Shown piece by piece: positions 24,726 through 33,214 of a DNA stretch of 64,000 nt. Source of the stretch: Phycisphaerales bacterium. GTDB lineage: Bacteria; Planctomycetota; Phycisphaerae; Phycisphaerales; UBA1924. The stretch lies in assembly GCA_029260515.1 (NCBI GenBank), contig JAJDDC010000063.1:118569-182568 (forward strand), written 5' to 3'. The position numbers were made by a program, and so were the translations under genes. The notes beneath the pieces were generated by a model. It made no database searches and was not told the origin of the DNA. It saw only the letters and a program-made list of their open reading frames with translations. Positions within the stretch are counted from its first letter, which is position 1. Each line of letters starts with the position of its first letter.

Positions 24726-25851
24726 CGCGTCCGCCCCGGGCGCCGCCCGCCCGAGAGCCAACGGGCGCCGACACGTCGCGCACGATCCGCATCACGACGG
24801 GCACGCGGATCTCCAACTCGCCGTGGACGTCTGTGACAATGACCAGTTCGCCCTCGACGTTGCCGGGCTCGGTGTCATCGCCCGTGATGCCCGCGACGCT
24901 GATGATGTAGCCGACGCCGTACTGCGTGTCCAGAGGCTCGGCGGTCGCCTCGGTCAGCTCGAGGCTGCCCGATTCGGTCTTGATCTCGAGGATCTTGAAC
25001 GACTCGCCAAACTTGTGCCGCAGCATCATCTTCGCGTCGCCCGGTTCGCCGGCCCGGCGTGGCTTGATCCGCAGCGGGTTCGGGCGAATCTCGATGTCGC
25101 GTGCGATGCTCGCCGTCAGGGGGACCTCCAGCGTCGGGCGGCGAGGATCGTTCGTCGTGATCGTGATGGTGTCCTTGAACTGCTCCACTTCCGGGCTGCC
25201 GTTGAAGCGAACCTCGATCGTCGTCCCCCGGAGTATGTCCCCGAAGCGCCCGCGGGTCGGGCGTGAGTCGAGGACGCTTACGCCGAAGTGTTCGGTGTCG
25301 GTCACGCTCACGCCGGTGACCTTGAAATCCTTGGCCCGCCCGGCGACCTCGATCGTCATACTCGCCGTCTGGCCCTTGCGGGCGTTGGCGAAGTTCGAGA
25401 ACCCGGGTGTGGTGTACGCGATAGGGCGGACCATCCCGGTCACCGAGATCTCCCGCGGCACGCCGCGGTAGTCGTTGCTCAGCACGCGGATTTTGCGGGC
25501 CTTGTCCGCGTAGACACCCTGCACGGTGTCGTAGCGGACGCGTATCTCGCCCTCCTCGCCCGGGGCGTACACCCACTTGTCCAGGTCCGGGACCGTGCAC
25601 CCGCAGTCGGCATCCAGCCGCTCGATGACCAGGTCCGCGTCGCCCGCGTTGCGGAACTTGAACGTCATGTCGACGTCCTTGTTGTCGAGGATCTCGCCGA
25701 AGTCGTGCTCGTCCTCCTCGAACGTCATGATCGCACGGCCGTTCTGCGTGAGCGGTCTCGTGGCAGGCGCGCCGGCCGGGGGCGGCAGCGCGACAGCGGC
25801 AACACACGCCGTGCCCAGCACGAACATCAACGACGCCAGCATCCGTGTCAT
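24718..25851 (-). CDS. DUF1573-domain exported protein (first of tandem pair)
   Basis: A 377-residue secreted protein with a signal peptide (MLASLMFVLGTACVAAVALPPP). The DUF1573 domain begins at about residue 45 with FEEDEHDFGEILD and includes FRNAGDADLVIERLDADCGCTVPD, the family's CGCT signature, followed by ASPD/Ig-like beta sandwiches to about residue 360. DUF1573 proteins are immunoglobulin-like and common in Bacteroidota and Planctomycetota; biochemical function is unknown. The start ATG 25851 follows GAGGAAG; GTG 25854 is an alternative. Same operon as the next three minus-strand genes. Confidence 0.85.
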   Translation of the reverse strand: MTRMLASLMFVLGTACVAAVALPPPAGAPATRPLTQNGRAIMTFEEDEHDFGEILDNKDVDMTFKFRNAGDADLVIERLDADCGCTVPDLDKWVYAPGEEGEIRVRYDTVQGVYADKARKIRVLSNDYRGVPREISVTGMVRPIAYTTPGFSNFANARKGQTASMTIEVAGRAKDFKVTGVSVTDTEHFGVSVLDSRPTRGRFGDILRGTTIEVRFNGSPEVEQFKDTITITTNDPRRPTLEVPLTASIARDIEIRPNPLRIKPRRAGEPGDAKMMLRHKFGESFKILEIKTESGSLELTEATAEPLDTQYGVGYIISVAGITGDDTEPGNVEGELVIVTDVHGELEIRVPVVMRIVRDVSAPVGSRAGGARGGRDG

Positions 25852-25882
25852 CACATTCTTCCTCGTTCAGCAGACCTGCAGA

Positions 25883-26977
25883 TCACCGCGTCTGGATCAT
25901 CCCCGAGACCGGCACGCGCACCTCGTGCTCACCAGCGACGTCCGTCCGGATGACGATGTCCTGGGCGATGCGCGGGTGCACGCGCGCCGCCGTCACCTTC
26001 ATCCGGATCTTGTACACGTCCATCTTCTCGGGGTCCACCGGGCGCGCCTCGAACTCGATCTGCGCCGGCCCGTTCTCGAACTCCACGCCCAGGATCTTGA
26101 ACGCCTCGCCCTTGCGGTGCGCGACCGTGAACTCCCGCTCGAACGTCTCGCCCAGCTTCGGGCGCCCCAGCGCAATACGCATCGGGGCTACAGCGACATC
26201 GCCCTGGATCGAAGCAAGCAGGGGCGCCGAAACGATCTCACGCCGCGAGTCGTTCGTCCGGATCGTCAGCTCGTCGTCCAGGCGCCCGACGGTGTTCGTC
26301 GCCGCAAGCGTCACCTCGAACGTCGTGCGGCGAAGCGACTCGCCGTCCTCCTCGATGGCCTCGGTCCCCAACGAACGGACCTTGAACCGCTCGAGGTTCC
26401 GCAGCACCGTCGCCCGGATCGCCTCGAAGTCCTCGGTCCGGCCCGTGACCGCGAACGTCGTCGTCGCGGTCTCGCCCTTGGGCACCGTACCCAGCGAGAT
26501 CGTCGCCGGGTTCACTTCCACCAGACGGATCACACTGCCCTTGACATGCAGCTCGATGTCGCGCCCGCTAAGGTCGTTGCACTCGATGTACACCACGCGG
26601 TCCTGGTCGCCGTGCTTGCCCTTGGGGTTGAACGTCACATTTATTTTTCCAGACTCGCCCGGCTCGTAGACCATCTTCTCGGGCTCGGCGGCGGTGCACC
26701 CACACGACGACCGCACGTTGATGATCTCCAGCTTCGCATCGCCCGCGTTGGTGAACTCGAAGTCCAGATCGATCGCCTCGTGGTCGAAGATCGTCCCGAC
26801 CTCCCTGGTCGTCTCCTTGAACTCGACGCGCGTCGGCGTCATCACCCGCGGCTTGACGCGCTCGATCTGCGGCGGTGTCCCGCGCGGCGGCAGCGGGGGG
26901 GGCAACGCGACCGCGGCGCGCAACGCCGTGCCCACCACCAACAGCCCTGTAACCACGCCAATGCCTCTGCTCGCCAT
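25883..26977 (-). CDS. DUF1573-domain exported protein (second of tandem pair)
   Basis: A 364-residue paralogue of the preceding gene. The signal peptide (GVVTGLLVVGTALRAAVALPPP) ends in the same LPPP, and the DUF1573 core has FTNAGDAKLEIINVRSSCGCTAA. Equivalent strands such as EITNNDxRR-like TIRTNDSRREIVSAPLLASI match ITTNDPRRPTLEVPLTASI in the neighbour, so the pair arose by tandem duplication. ATG 26977 with GAGGAG 6 nt upstream is the start. First gene of the block, 31 bp from its paralogue. Confidence 0.85.
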   Translation of the reverse strand: MASRGIGVVTGLLVVGTALRAAVALPPPLPPRGTPPQIERVKPRVMTPTRVEFKETTREVGTIFDHEAIDLDFEFTNAGDAKLEIINVRSSCGCTAAEPEKMVYEPGESGKINVTFNPKGKHGDQDRVVYIECNDLSGRDIELHVKGSVIRLVEVNPATISLGTVPKGETATTTFAVTGRTEDFEAIRATVLRNLERFKVRSLGTEAIEEDGESLRRTTFEVTLAATNTVGRLDDELTIRTNDSRREIVSAPLLASIQGDVAVAPMRIALGRPKLGETFEREFTVAHRKGEAFKILGVEFENGPAQIEFEARPVDPEKMDVYKIRMKVTAARVHPRIAQDIVIRTDVAGEHEVRVPVSGMIQTR

Positions 26978-27338
26978 GATCGGCTCCTCGATCGTGCCCG
27001 GGCTTCTGACCCCCAGGACCTGTCCATGCATCGTCTCGTACGCACCCCGGGCAAAGATTCCAGAAATACAGCCCGTGTCCTTACCCATACCGGGCGCACA
27101 CGCCTCCGGTTCTACCTTATTCGCGCTCCAGCCCCGAGGGTCGCCGATCGGCAAATCTGCGCGATGCCCTGGAACACCCCAGCCCGGATCGCCGACCCAG
27201 TTTCCTGCCCGCCAACGCCTCGCACCCTATCATAATCCGATCATTGGCAAGCCGAACCTGTGATCCGGGATCTCAAGAATCGCGGCCGAGTCCTGATGTC
27301 CCGTCGCCGACGTGCGGTGGCCCGCCCATCCCGATGGC
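26978..27338. other. 361-bp intergenic region upstream of the DUF1573-rhodanese-MauE block
   Basis: No convincing gene on either strand. It is somewhat less GC-rich than its surroundings. On the minus strand, TATGAT near 27228-27233 is the best -10-like sequence pointing toward the DUF1573 genes, which would give a leader of over 200 nt. The part near 27339 lies downstream of the GC-dockerin gene. No clear terminator stem with a T-run was found. Confidence 0.4.
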
Positions 27339-27779
27339 TTACGGGCACCCGCCCCCGAAGGCGACGAGGAAGGCGAAGACGTCGGAAAAATCCCAGACGC
27401 CGAAGGGCACGTCCAGGTCCGCCGCGGGCTGCATGTTCCCGAACGCGACCAGGAAGAAGAAGACGTCGGTGAAATCGAGCACACCGAAGGGCACGTCGTA
27501 GTCGGCCACGTTGCATGGCCCCTGGACGGCCCCGGGCCAGAACCCCGGCGTAAGCGTGTACTGCCCGCCCGTCATCGGCTCGCCCGCGTCGAACTGCCCG
27601 ATCGTGCCCGCGAGGGTGAACACGCCGCCGGTCGCGAACGTGATCCCCCCGCCGTCGATCGTGTGCCAGGAGAGGTCGAACCCGCCCCCGGTCTGCCCGA
27701 GGGCGGCGGGGGCCGATGCCATCACCGCCGCGACCACGAGCACGTTGACGAGGGATGAACCACTGTGAGAATTCATCAT
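27339..27779 (-). CDS. Small secreted protein with C-terminal GC-type dockerin repeats
   Basis: 146 residues. A signal peptide (VNVLVVAAVMASAPAALGQ) is followed by a short beta region of the FDLSWHTIDGGG / FTLAGTIGQFDAG type. The C-terminal half is two dockerin-like calcium loops: CNVADYDVPFGVLDFTDVFFFL and a second DLDVPFGVWDFSDVFAFL, ending GGGCP. This GC-type dockerin tail is typical of Phycisphaerales secreted proteins and probably mediates surface attachment or sorting. A second protein with the same tail is at 60129-60755. GGAAGGAG precedes the start; ATG 27776 is an alternative. Confidence 0.85.
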   Translation of the reverse strand: MMNSHSGSSLVNVLVVAAVMASAPAALGQTGGGFDLSWHTIDGGGITFATGGVFTLAGTIGQFDAGEPMTGGQYTLTPGFWPGAVQGPCNVADYDVPFGVLDFTDVFFFLVAFGNMQPAADLDVPFGVWDFSDVFAFLVAFGGGCP

Positions 27780-27802
27780 CCGGCTCCTTCCACGCTCGCA
27801 GC

Positions 27803-29236
27803 TTACTCGGACACACTCGTACGACGAAGCGCCGCGAGGGCGGAACGCTGCTCGGCGACCAGGCGGTCGATCTCCGCCTGGCGTCGGATCATCTCGTCCA
27901 TCGCCCGACGCTCTTCGTGGATCTGCTCGGCGACGATCTCGGCGTGCGTGAGGGGGCCGCGCGCTGCCACGCCCGCTCTGGCGAACGCGTCCCCCCCGCC
28001 GGCCTCCTCGGCCGAGACCGTGCCGTACGCCGTGGGAACGTAGATCAGTGTGATCTGGGCGTTGTAGAACGTGGCGCCGGTTCCCGAAAACTGCTGCGCA
28101 GTCAGGTAGAAGGTCTGGGAGCCGCCCGCGACCGGGTACACGTGCTGGTCCGAGACGCAGGTGCTGTAGAGCCCGCTCGGGGCCGCGCTGTTGATGTTGT
28201 TGAAGCGGAGGGAGCCGGTCACAGCGGTCGGCGAGTCGGATACACCGATGTAGACCACAGAAGAAGTCCCGGTCGTGTGGCTGTGCTCGAGTTCAGAACT
28301 CGCTATCGCGATGATGTACCCCGGGCCCGGTGCGGTAATCGTCCGCGAGACAATCGCGCCGAAACTGCCCAGGGGTGGATCCGTCTGGACTTCCGCCGTG
28401 GACGACGCGACGCCCGGCTCGTCGAGGGTCTCGGTCGAGTCGATCTCCTCGCCGGTGATCTGCACCTCGCCGAAGAACTGCGCGTCGCCCGTGAACTGCG
28501 CCGAGTGCGTCGGGGTGCCGAAAGACGAGTCGTTCCCGGTCGCCAGATCCCAGACGAACATAGCCATGCCGGTCGCGTTGCCCGGCCCGCGCTCGGCGCG
28601 GACCCCGGTCGAGCCGTCGATGTAGGCCGTTCCGGCGACGCCCGCCGACGCGGGCGCTCCGCTCCCGATGATGCCGAAGTGGGTGCTCGACTCGGCGATC
28701 AACGCCGCGCTCACCCATTCAGCCACCGTCTCGGAGTGCACGAAGTGACCCGTGTGCACGCCGAAGACGGGTGAATCCGCCGTCAGCATGAGCATGTCCT
28801 GGCCGTCCAGGAAGCTTTTTGTGTCCGCAAACGGGAGCGTGAGCCTCCTCGCGACGCCTGCCGTTGGCGCCGCCGTCACCGGCTGACGCGGGCCGAGCAC
28901 CGTCCAGGCGCCGGCCACGCCCTCGCGCACGCTCGTCTCGATCCACCGGTCCTCCCCCGAGTCGAACGCACCCCCAAAATCGAGGTCGTCGAACGTGAAC
29001 AGCCCGTTGTCGGACGCGCCGAAGATATTGGTCCTGATCTGCTCGGCGAGCTGAGCCCCGCCCGCAGGGGCGTCGAACACGCGGTACCGGATCTGGTGCG
29101 CCCCGATCGCGCCCGCGCCGCCCGATTCCAGGCGCCCCTGGTAGGTCTGTGTCTCCAGCAGCTGAGCGTCAGCGTCCTCAGCCACGCCGGCGAGCAGGGC
29201 CAAGCCGATCATCATGGGCAAGCGCGTCATCTTCAT
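27803..29236 (-). CDS. Secreted surface protein with C-terminal coiled coil
   Basis: 477 residues from ATG 29236, with a signal peptide (MMIGLALLAGVAEDADAQ). The N-terminal domain (about 20-150: TYQGRLESGGAG, YRVFDAPAGGAQL, IRTNIFGASDNGLFTF) resembles the first domain of planctomycete surface proteins that start with a TYQGxL strand. The middle is glycine- and serine-rich beta structure. The last 60 residues (EIVAEQIHEERRAMDEMIRRQ) form an alpha-helical coiled coil. It is related in style to the partial adhesin-like gene at 63100-64000. Function unknown; probably a cell-surface or appendage protein. Confidence 0.7.
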   Translation of the reverse strand: MKMTRLPMMIGLALLAGVAEDADAQLLETQTYQGRLESGGAGAIGAHQIRYRVFDAPAGGAQLAEQIRTNIFGASDNGLFTFDDLDFGGAFDSGEDRWIETSVREGVAGAWTVLGPRQPVTAAPTAGVARRLTLPFADTKSFLDGQDMLMLTADSPVFGVHTGHFVHSETVAEWVSAALIAESSTHFGIIGSGAPASAGVAGTAYIDGSTGVRAERGPGNATGMAMFVWDLATGNDSSFGTPTHSAQFTGDAQFFGEVQITGEEIDSTETLDEPGVASSTAEVQTDPPLGSFGAIVSRTITAPGPGYIIAIASSELEHSHTTGTSSVVYIGVSDSPTAVTGSLRFNNINSAAPSGLYSTCVSDQHVYPVAGGSQTFYLTAQQFSGTGATFYNAQITLIYVPTAYGTVSAEEAGGGDAFARAGVAARGPLTHAEIVAEQIHEERRAMDEMIRRQAEIDRLVAEQRSALAALRRTSVSE

Positions 29237-29400
29237 CGGGTCTCTCCCCCAGTCTCTGGGCGGGCCGTGTGCGCGGCGCGACACCCGGCGTGTCGAACTC
29301 TCTCTTCACAGGCGAGCGCAGTCTCGCAGATGAAGCACGGGAACGCGAGTAATACGTGCGTAAATGCGAAGCCACAGACGCGATCCGCCGGGATGATCGC

Positions 29401-30504
29401 CTACGCCACGGGAACAACCCGTTCGTGCGTCGCCCGCCATGCCTCGATCGCACCGCGGACCTCGCCGGGAGTCCCCGCGCCCCGCACGTCCTGCTTGAGC
29501 GCCTTGCAGTGGCTCGCGTTGATCCCCTTGCCCAGCCACGAGATCTTTTGGCGGATCACGTGCATCGCGTGGTGCTCGCCCCGGTACCCGAGCATCCGCT
29601 CGAAGTACGCGAGGACCACGTCCAGCTTCTCGTCCTCGCTCGGCTCCAGGTCGGACACATCGGGCGGCGCATCGGGCGTGTGCTCCCCCGCTTCCCAGCG
29701 CTCCTGCATCGCCCACGCCTGGCGGAAAATCCACGGCGTCGCGAACGCACCCCGCCCGATCATCACCCCGGCGCACCCGGTCTCGACGAGCATCCGCAGC
29801 GCATCGACCGGCGTGCGCACGTCACCGTTGCCGATCACGGGCACGCCCCCGTCGCCCGCGTCGCCGGTCGCGTCGCGCACGCCCTCGACGACCCGCCGGA
29901 TCCCGTCGAGGCGGCACGCGCCACCGAACTTCTGCTCCGTCGTCCGCCCGTGCACCGTGATCGCGGCGACGCCCACCCGCGCCAGCCCGACCGCCAGATC
30001 GACCGCGACGCCCCGGGCCGCGTCCGCCTCGCTCCAGCCCAGGCGCATCTTGCACGTCAGGGGCACGCCCTCGGGCAGGGCCGCGCGGACCGCCGCCGCG
30101 ACCCGGACCGCCCCGTCCACGTCGCACATCAGCTTCGACCCGCCGTCGCGCTTGCAGACCTTGTCCACCGGGCAGCCCATGTTGATGTCCACGACCGTCG
30201 CGCCGTGATCGACGCACCACCGCGCCCCGTCGGCGAGCGTCGCCGGGTCCGACCCGTACAGCTGCATCCCGATCGGGCGATCGGACGCGCTCGTCCGCGC
30301 CAGGTCCATCGAGTGCTCGGACCCGCAGATCAGCCCCTCGGGACTCAAAAGGTCCGTGCACGCCAGCCCGACCCCGCCCAGCGAGCGGCACGTCTCGCGC
30401 CACGCCAGGTCGCACCACCCCGCGATCGGCGCGAGCAGGAGGTTCGTCGCCAGACCGACAGGGCCGATCGTCAGCGGGCGGGCATGCACGGGCGCGTGGG
30501 TCAC
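29401..30504 (-). CDS. tRNA-dihydrouridine synthase (Dus family)
   Basis: An FMN-dependent enzyme that reduces specific tRNA uridines to dihydrouridine. About 367 residues with the TIM barrel start LLLAPIAGWCDLAWR, INMGCPVDKVCKRDGGSKLM (catalytic Cys in GCPxxK), CKMRLGW, ITVHGRTTEQKF, VIGNGDVRTP and GVMIGRGAFATPWIF, followed by the helical C-terminal domain. Closest in style to DusB. The start is taken as GTG 30504, 5 nt from a TAGAGT box. Divergent from the ABC transporter pair. Confidence 0.92.
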   Translation of the reverse strand: MTHAPVHARPLTIGPVGLATNLLLAPIAGWCDLAWRETCRSLGGVGLACTDLLSPEGLICGSEHSMDLARTSASDRPIGMQLYGSDPATLADGARWCVDHGATVVDINMGCPVDKVCKRDGGSKLMCDVDGAVRVAAAVRAALPEGVPLTCKMRLGWSEADAARGVAVDLAVGLARVGVAAITVHGRTTEQKFGGACRLDGIRRVVEGVRDATGDAGDGGVPVIGNGDVRTPVDALRMLVETGCAGVMIGRGAFATPWIFRQAWAMQERWEAGEHTPDAPPDVSDLEPSEDEKLDVVLAYFERMLGYRGEHHAMHVIRQKISWLGKGINASHCKALKQDVRGAGTPGEVRGAIEAWRATHERVVPVA

Positions 30505-30509
30505 ACCGA

Positions 30510-30515
30510 ACTCTA
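30510..30515 (-). promoter_or_regulatory. -10-like box TAGAGT, 5 nt from a GTG start
   Basis: Minus-strand TAGAGT ends 5 nt before GTG 30504 of the dus gene, and supports this start over longer readings. Confidence 0.4.
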
Positions 30516-30691
30516 GTGGCCCCGTACGGCGGAGCCGCAACGTCCGACCGCTGTGTTATCCGTGACATCCGCCGTGGGTCGATGCCCGCCCGAGACGGCC
30601 CCGCCCGGATCCCCAATCAACAGCCGGCCACGCGGGGCGCGCCCCGACCCCGTCCCCTACCCTCTGATCGCCCCCGGAGACCCCCCGCCCC

Positions 30692-32251
30692 GTGTACCAG
30701 GCCCTGCTCACCCGCAAGTACCTCACCAGCAAGATCATGCCCTTGCTCGCGATGGTCGCGGTCATGCTCTCGGTCGCGACGGTCCTGATCACCTGGTCGG
30801 TCATGGGCGGCTTCCTGCGGGCGCTGCTCGACTCGGGGCGTGTCCTCGTCGGCGACGTCACAATCACCTGGCCCGCGATCGGCTTCGCCCACTACGACGA
30901 GCTGGTCGCCGACCTTGAAGACGACGAGATGTTCGTCGCCGCGACGCCCGTTATCGAGTACTTCGCACAGATCCAGCTCCCCGACGGGCGCCCGACGGAG
31001 GTGTACCTCAAGGGAGTCGTGCCCGACGGCTTCGACCGCGTCACCGCGTACATGGACCACGTCTGGTGGCGCGCGCTCGACGAACCCACCGCCCGCGACG
31101 AGGAGGGCGCCGACATCCGGCTGCTGGATGGCAACGAGGCTGTCTTCGCCGAAGCGCTCGACAACGCCCGGTCCATGTCCCGCGCGCTCGGAGATGGAGA
31201 GGCCCACCGCCCCGCCGCCATCCTGGGGATCGAGGTCACCGGGTACAACCGGCGCAACGCCGTCGGCGTGTACGACTACCTCATCCCCTACCGCACACTG
31301 CCCGACGGGACCGAGGAGCCGGTCCCCGTCTTCATGCCGCTCAACGGCGAGATCATCCTCACGGTCCTCCCGCCCGCCAAGGGCGGCGGGATCGTGGCCG
31401 AACCCGTGACGCGATCGATCCCCGTCGCCAACGAGTTCCAATCCGGCATCTACGAGGCCGACAAGAACACGGTCCTCGTCCCGTTCGACTGGCTCCAGAA
31501 CATCCTGAACCTTGGCGAGGCGCGGCGCACCCGCCCGGGCGCCTCGATGTTCGAGACCGCCTTCGACCCGGTCACGGGCGAGCAGATCCCCGCCGCCGCG
31601 GCGGGTGCACAAGTCTCGCCCGCGCGCGCGACGAGCGTCATCGCGCTGGCCCGCGACGGCGCGACGCCCGACCAGATCCGCCAGCGCACCCGCGAGATCT
31701 ACGCCGAGTTCGCCGCACGCCACCCGGGCGAGATCCCGTCGCCCAGCGCGATCCAGATCGCGACCTGGGAGGACCTCAACCGCACGCTCGTCGCCGCGGT
31801 CAAGAAGGAGACCGGGCTCGTCCTGTTCATCTTCGGCATCGTCTGCTTCACCACCGTCTTCCTGGTCCTGGCCATCTTCTGGGCCATGATCAACGAGAAG
31901 ACACGCGACATCGGCATCCTCCGCGCCCTGGGCGCCTCGACCACAGGTGTCGCGACCATCTGGCTCTCGTACGGCGCCGCGCTGGGCCTCGTCGGCGCGA
32001 TCCTCGGCGTGGCGGCCTCGATCCTCATCGTCCACAACATCAACGAGATCCACGCCTGGCTGGGCAGCGCCTTCGGCCTCGTCATCTGGGACCCCCGCGT
32101 CTACTACTTCGTCGAGATCCCCTCCGACATCGTCCCCATCAACGCCCTTGTCGTGTTGCTCGCCGGCATCGCCACGTGCATCATCGGCGCCGCCATCCCC
32201 GCGTTCCGCTCGGCCCGCATGGACCCCGTCGAGAGCCTCCGCTTCGAGTGA
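30692..32251 (+). CDS. ABC transporter permease, LolC/FtsX-like
   Basis: A 519-residue FtsX-superfamily permease. One N-terminal helix (about 18-43, KIMPLLAMVAVMLSVATVLITW) is followed by a long periplasmic domain (about 45-370), then three C-terminal helices (about 378-405, 420-455, 480-505). The first coupling region TLVAAVKKETGLVLFIFGIV and the C-terminal FRSARMDPVESLRFE are standard LolC/LolE/MacB-type ends. Such proteins extract lipoproteins or other hydrophobic substrates mechanically. The start is GTG 30692 with GGAG about 12 nt upstream. The TGA stop shares a base with the ATG of the ATPase (TGATG), so the two form one transporter. Confidence 0.88.
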   Translation: MYQALLTRKYLTSKIMPLLAMVAVMLSVATVLITWSVMGGFLRALLDSGRVLVGDVTITWPAIGFAHYDELVADLEDDEMFVAATPVIEYFAQIQLPDGRPTEVYLKGVVPDGFDRVTAYMDHVWWRALDEPTARDEEGADIRLLDGNEAVFAEALDNARSMSRALGDGEAHRPAAILGIEVTGYNRRNAVGVYDYLIPYRTLPDGTEEPVPVFMPLNGEIILTVLPPAKGGGIVAEPVTRSIPVANEFQSGIYEADKNTVLVPFDWLQNILNLGEARRTRPGASMFETAFDPVTGEQIPAAAAGAQVSPARATSVIALARDGATPDQIRQRTREIYAEFAARHPGEIPSPSAIQIATWEDLNRTLVAAVKKETGLVLFIFGIVCFTTVFLVLAIFWAMINEKTRDIGILRALGASTTGVATIWLSYGAALGLVGAILGVAASILIVHNINEIHAWLGSAFGLVIWDPRVYYFVEIPSDIVPINALVVLLAGIATCIIGAAIPAFRSARMDPVESLRFE

Positions 32252-33102
32252 TGACAACCGCCGCGGCACAACCCGAGCTCCGGACCACGCCCCCGGCGCA
32301 CGCGCCGTTGATCCGTGTCGAGCGCCTGCGGAAAACCTACAAACTCGGGCGCGTCAAGGTCCCAGTCCTGCACGGCGTCTCGCTCGACGTCGCGAGCGAC
32401 GAGACCGTCGCCATCCTTGGCGCCTCCGGCTCGGGCAAGTCCACGCTCCTGCACCTCGTCGGCGGGCTCGACCGGCCAGACCGGCAAGTGAAAAACTACC
32501 GGCGCTGCGCCCGCTGCGGTTACGACATGGCCGGGCTCGAGGCGCCGCGTGTGTGCCCCGAGTGCGCCTGCCCGGCGCCAGCCCTGAACGAACGCGCGTC
32601 GATCGTCTTCGATGGACGGAACGTCACCAGCCTCTCCGCGCGTCAGCTCAACCGCTTCCGCGCCCGCGACGTCGGCTTCGTCTTCCAGTTCTACCACCTG
32701 CTCCCGGAGCTGACCGTCCTCCAGAACGTCACGGTCGGCGCCATGATCCGCCACGGTCTCGGGTACGCCTCCTCCGCCGCGGACGCACGCGCCCGCGCCG
32801 GGGAACTGCTCGACGCGTTCGGCCTGGGGCACCGGCTCCGCCATCGCCCGGCGCAACTCTCGGGCGGCGAACGCCAGCGCGTCGCCATCGCCCGCGCGCT
32901 GATCAACAAACCCCGACTGCTCCTGGCCGACGAGCCCACCGGGAACCTCGACGCCGAGACCGGCGCCCAGATCCTCGACGCCCTCGCCGACCTCCGGGAA
33001 AAGTTCGGCCTGACTATGCTCATGGTCACCCACGACCCCGCCGTCGCCGAGCGTGCCGACCGCGTGGTCCGTCTCCACGACGGCGTCATCCAGGGGGCCT
33101 GA
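32251..33102 (+). CDS. LolD-like ABC ATPase with an inserted zinc ribbon
   Basis: The 283-residue ATPase partner of the preceding permease. Walker A GASGSGKST (about 57-65), Q-loop FVFQFYHLLPE, signature LSGGERQR, Walker B LLLADEPTGNLD and H-loop MVTHDP are all intact. Between Walker A and the Q-loop, where LolD has only a short strand, about 40 extra residues are inserted (about 77-117). They carry CARC (Cys 86 and 89), GYDMAGL and CPEC (Cys 102 and 105), a CxxCGYDxxGL...CPEC zinc ribbon that in planctomycetes is normally a stand-alone or N-terminal module. The family call is firm; the role of the insert is unknown. Confidence 0.9.
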   Translation: MTTAAAQPELRTTPPAHAPLIRVERLRKTYKLGRVKVPVLHGVSLDVASDETVAILGASGSGKSTLLHLVGGLDRPDRQVKNYRRCARCGYDMAGLEAPRVCPECACPAPALNERASIVFDGRNVTSLSARQLNRFRARDVGFVFQFYHLLPELTVLQNVTVGAMIRHGLGYASSAADARARAGELLDAFGLGHRLRHRPAQLSGGERQRVAIARALINKPRLLLADEPTGNLDAETGAQILDALADLREKFGLTMLMVTHDPAVAERADRVVRLHDGVIQGA

Positions 33103-33214
33103 CGGGGGCCAGACGGGGGCCCACAGCGTTCGCGTGCGGCTATCCGCCCCGCCGACACCCCAATCACTTCACTTGCGGTACGATCCGGACGCCCGAAAAC
33201 CCGCAGCCCGACCT

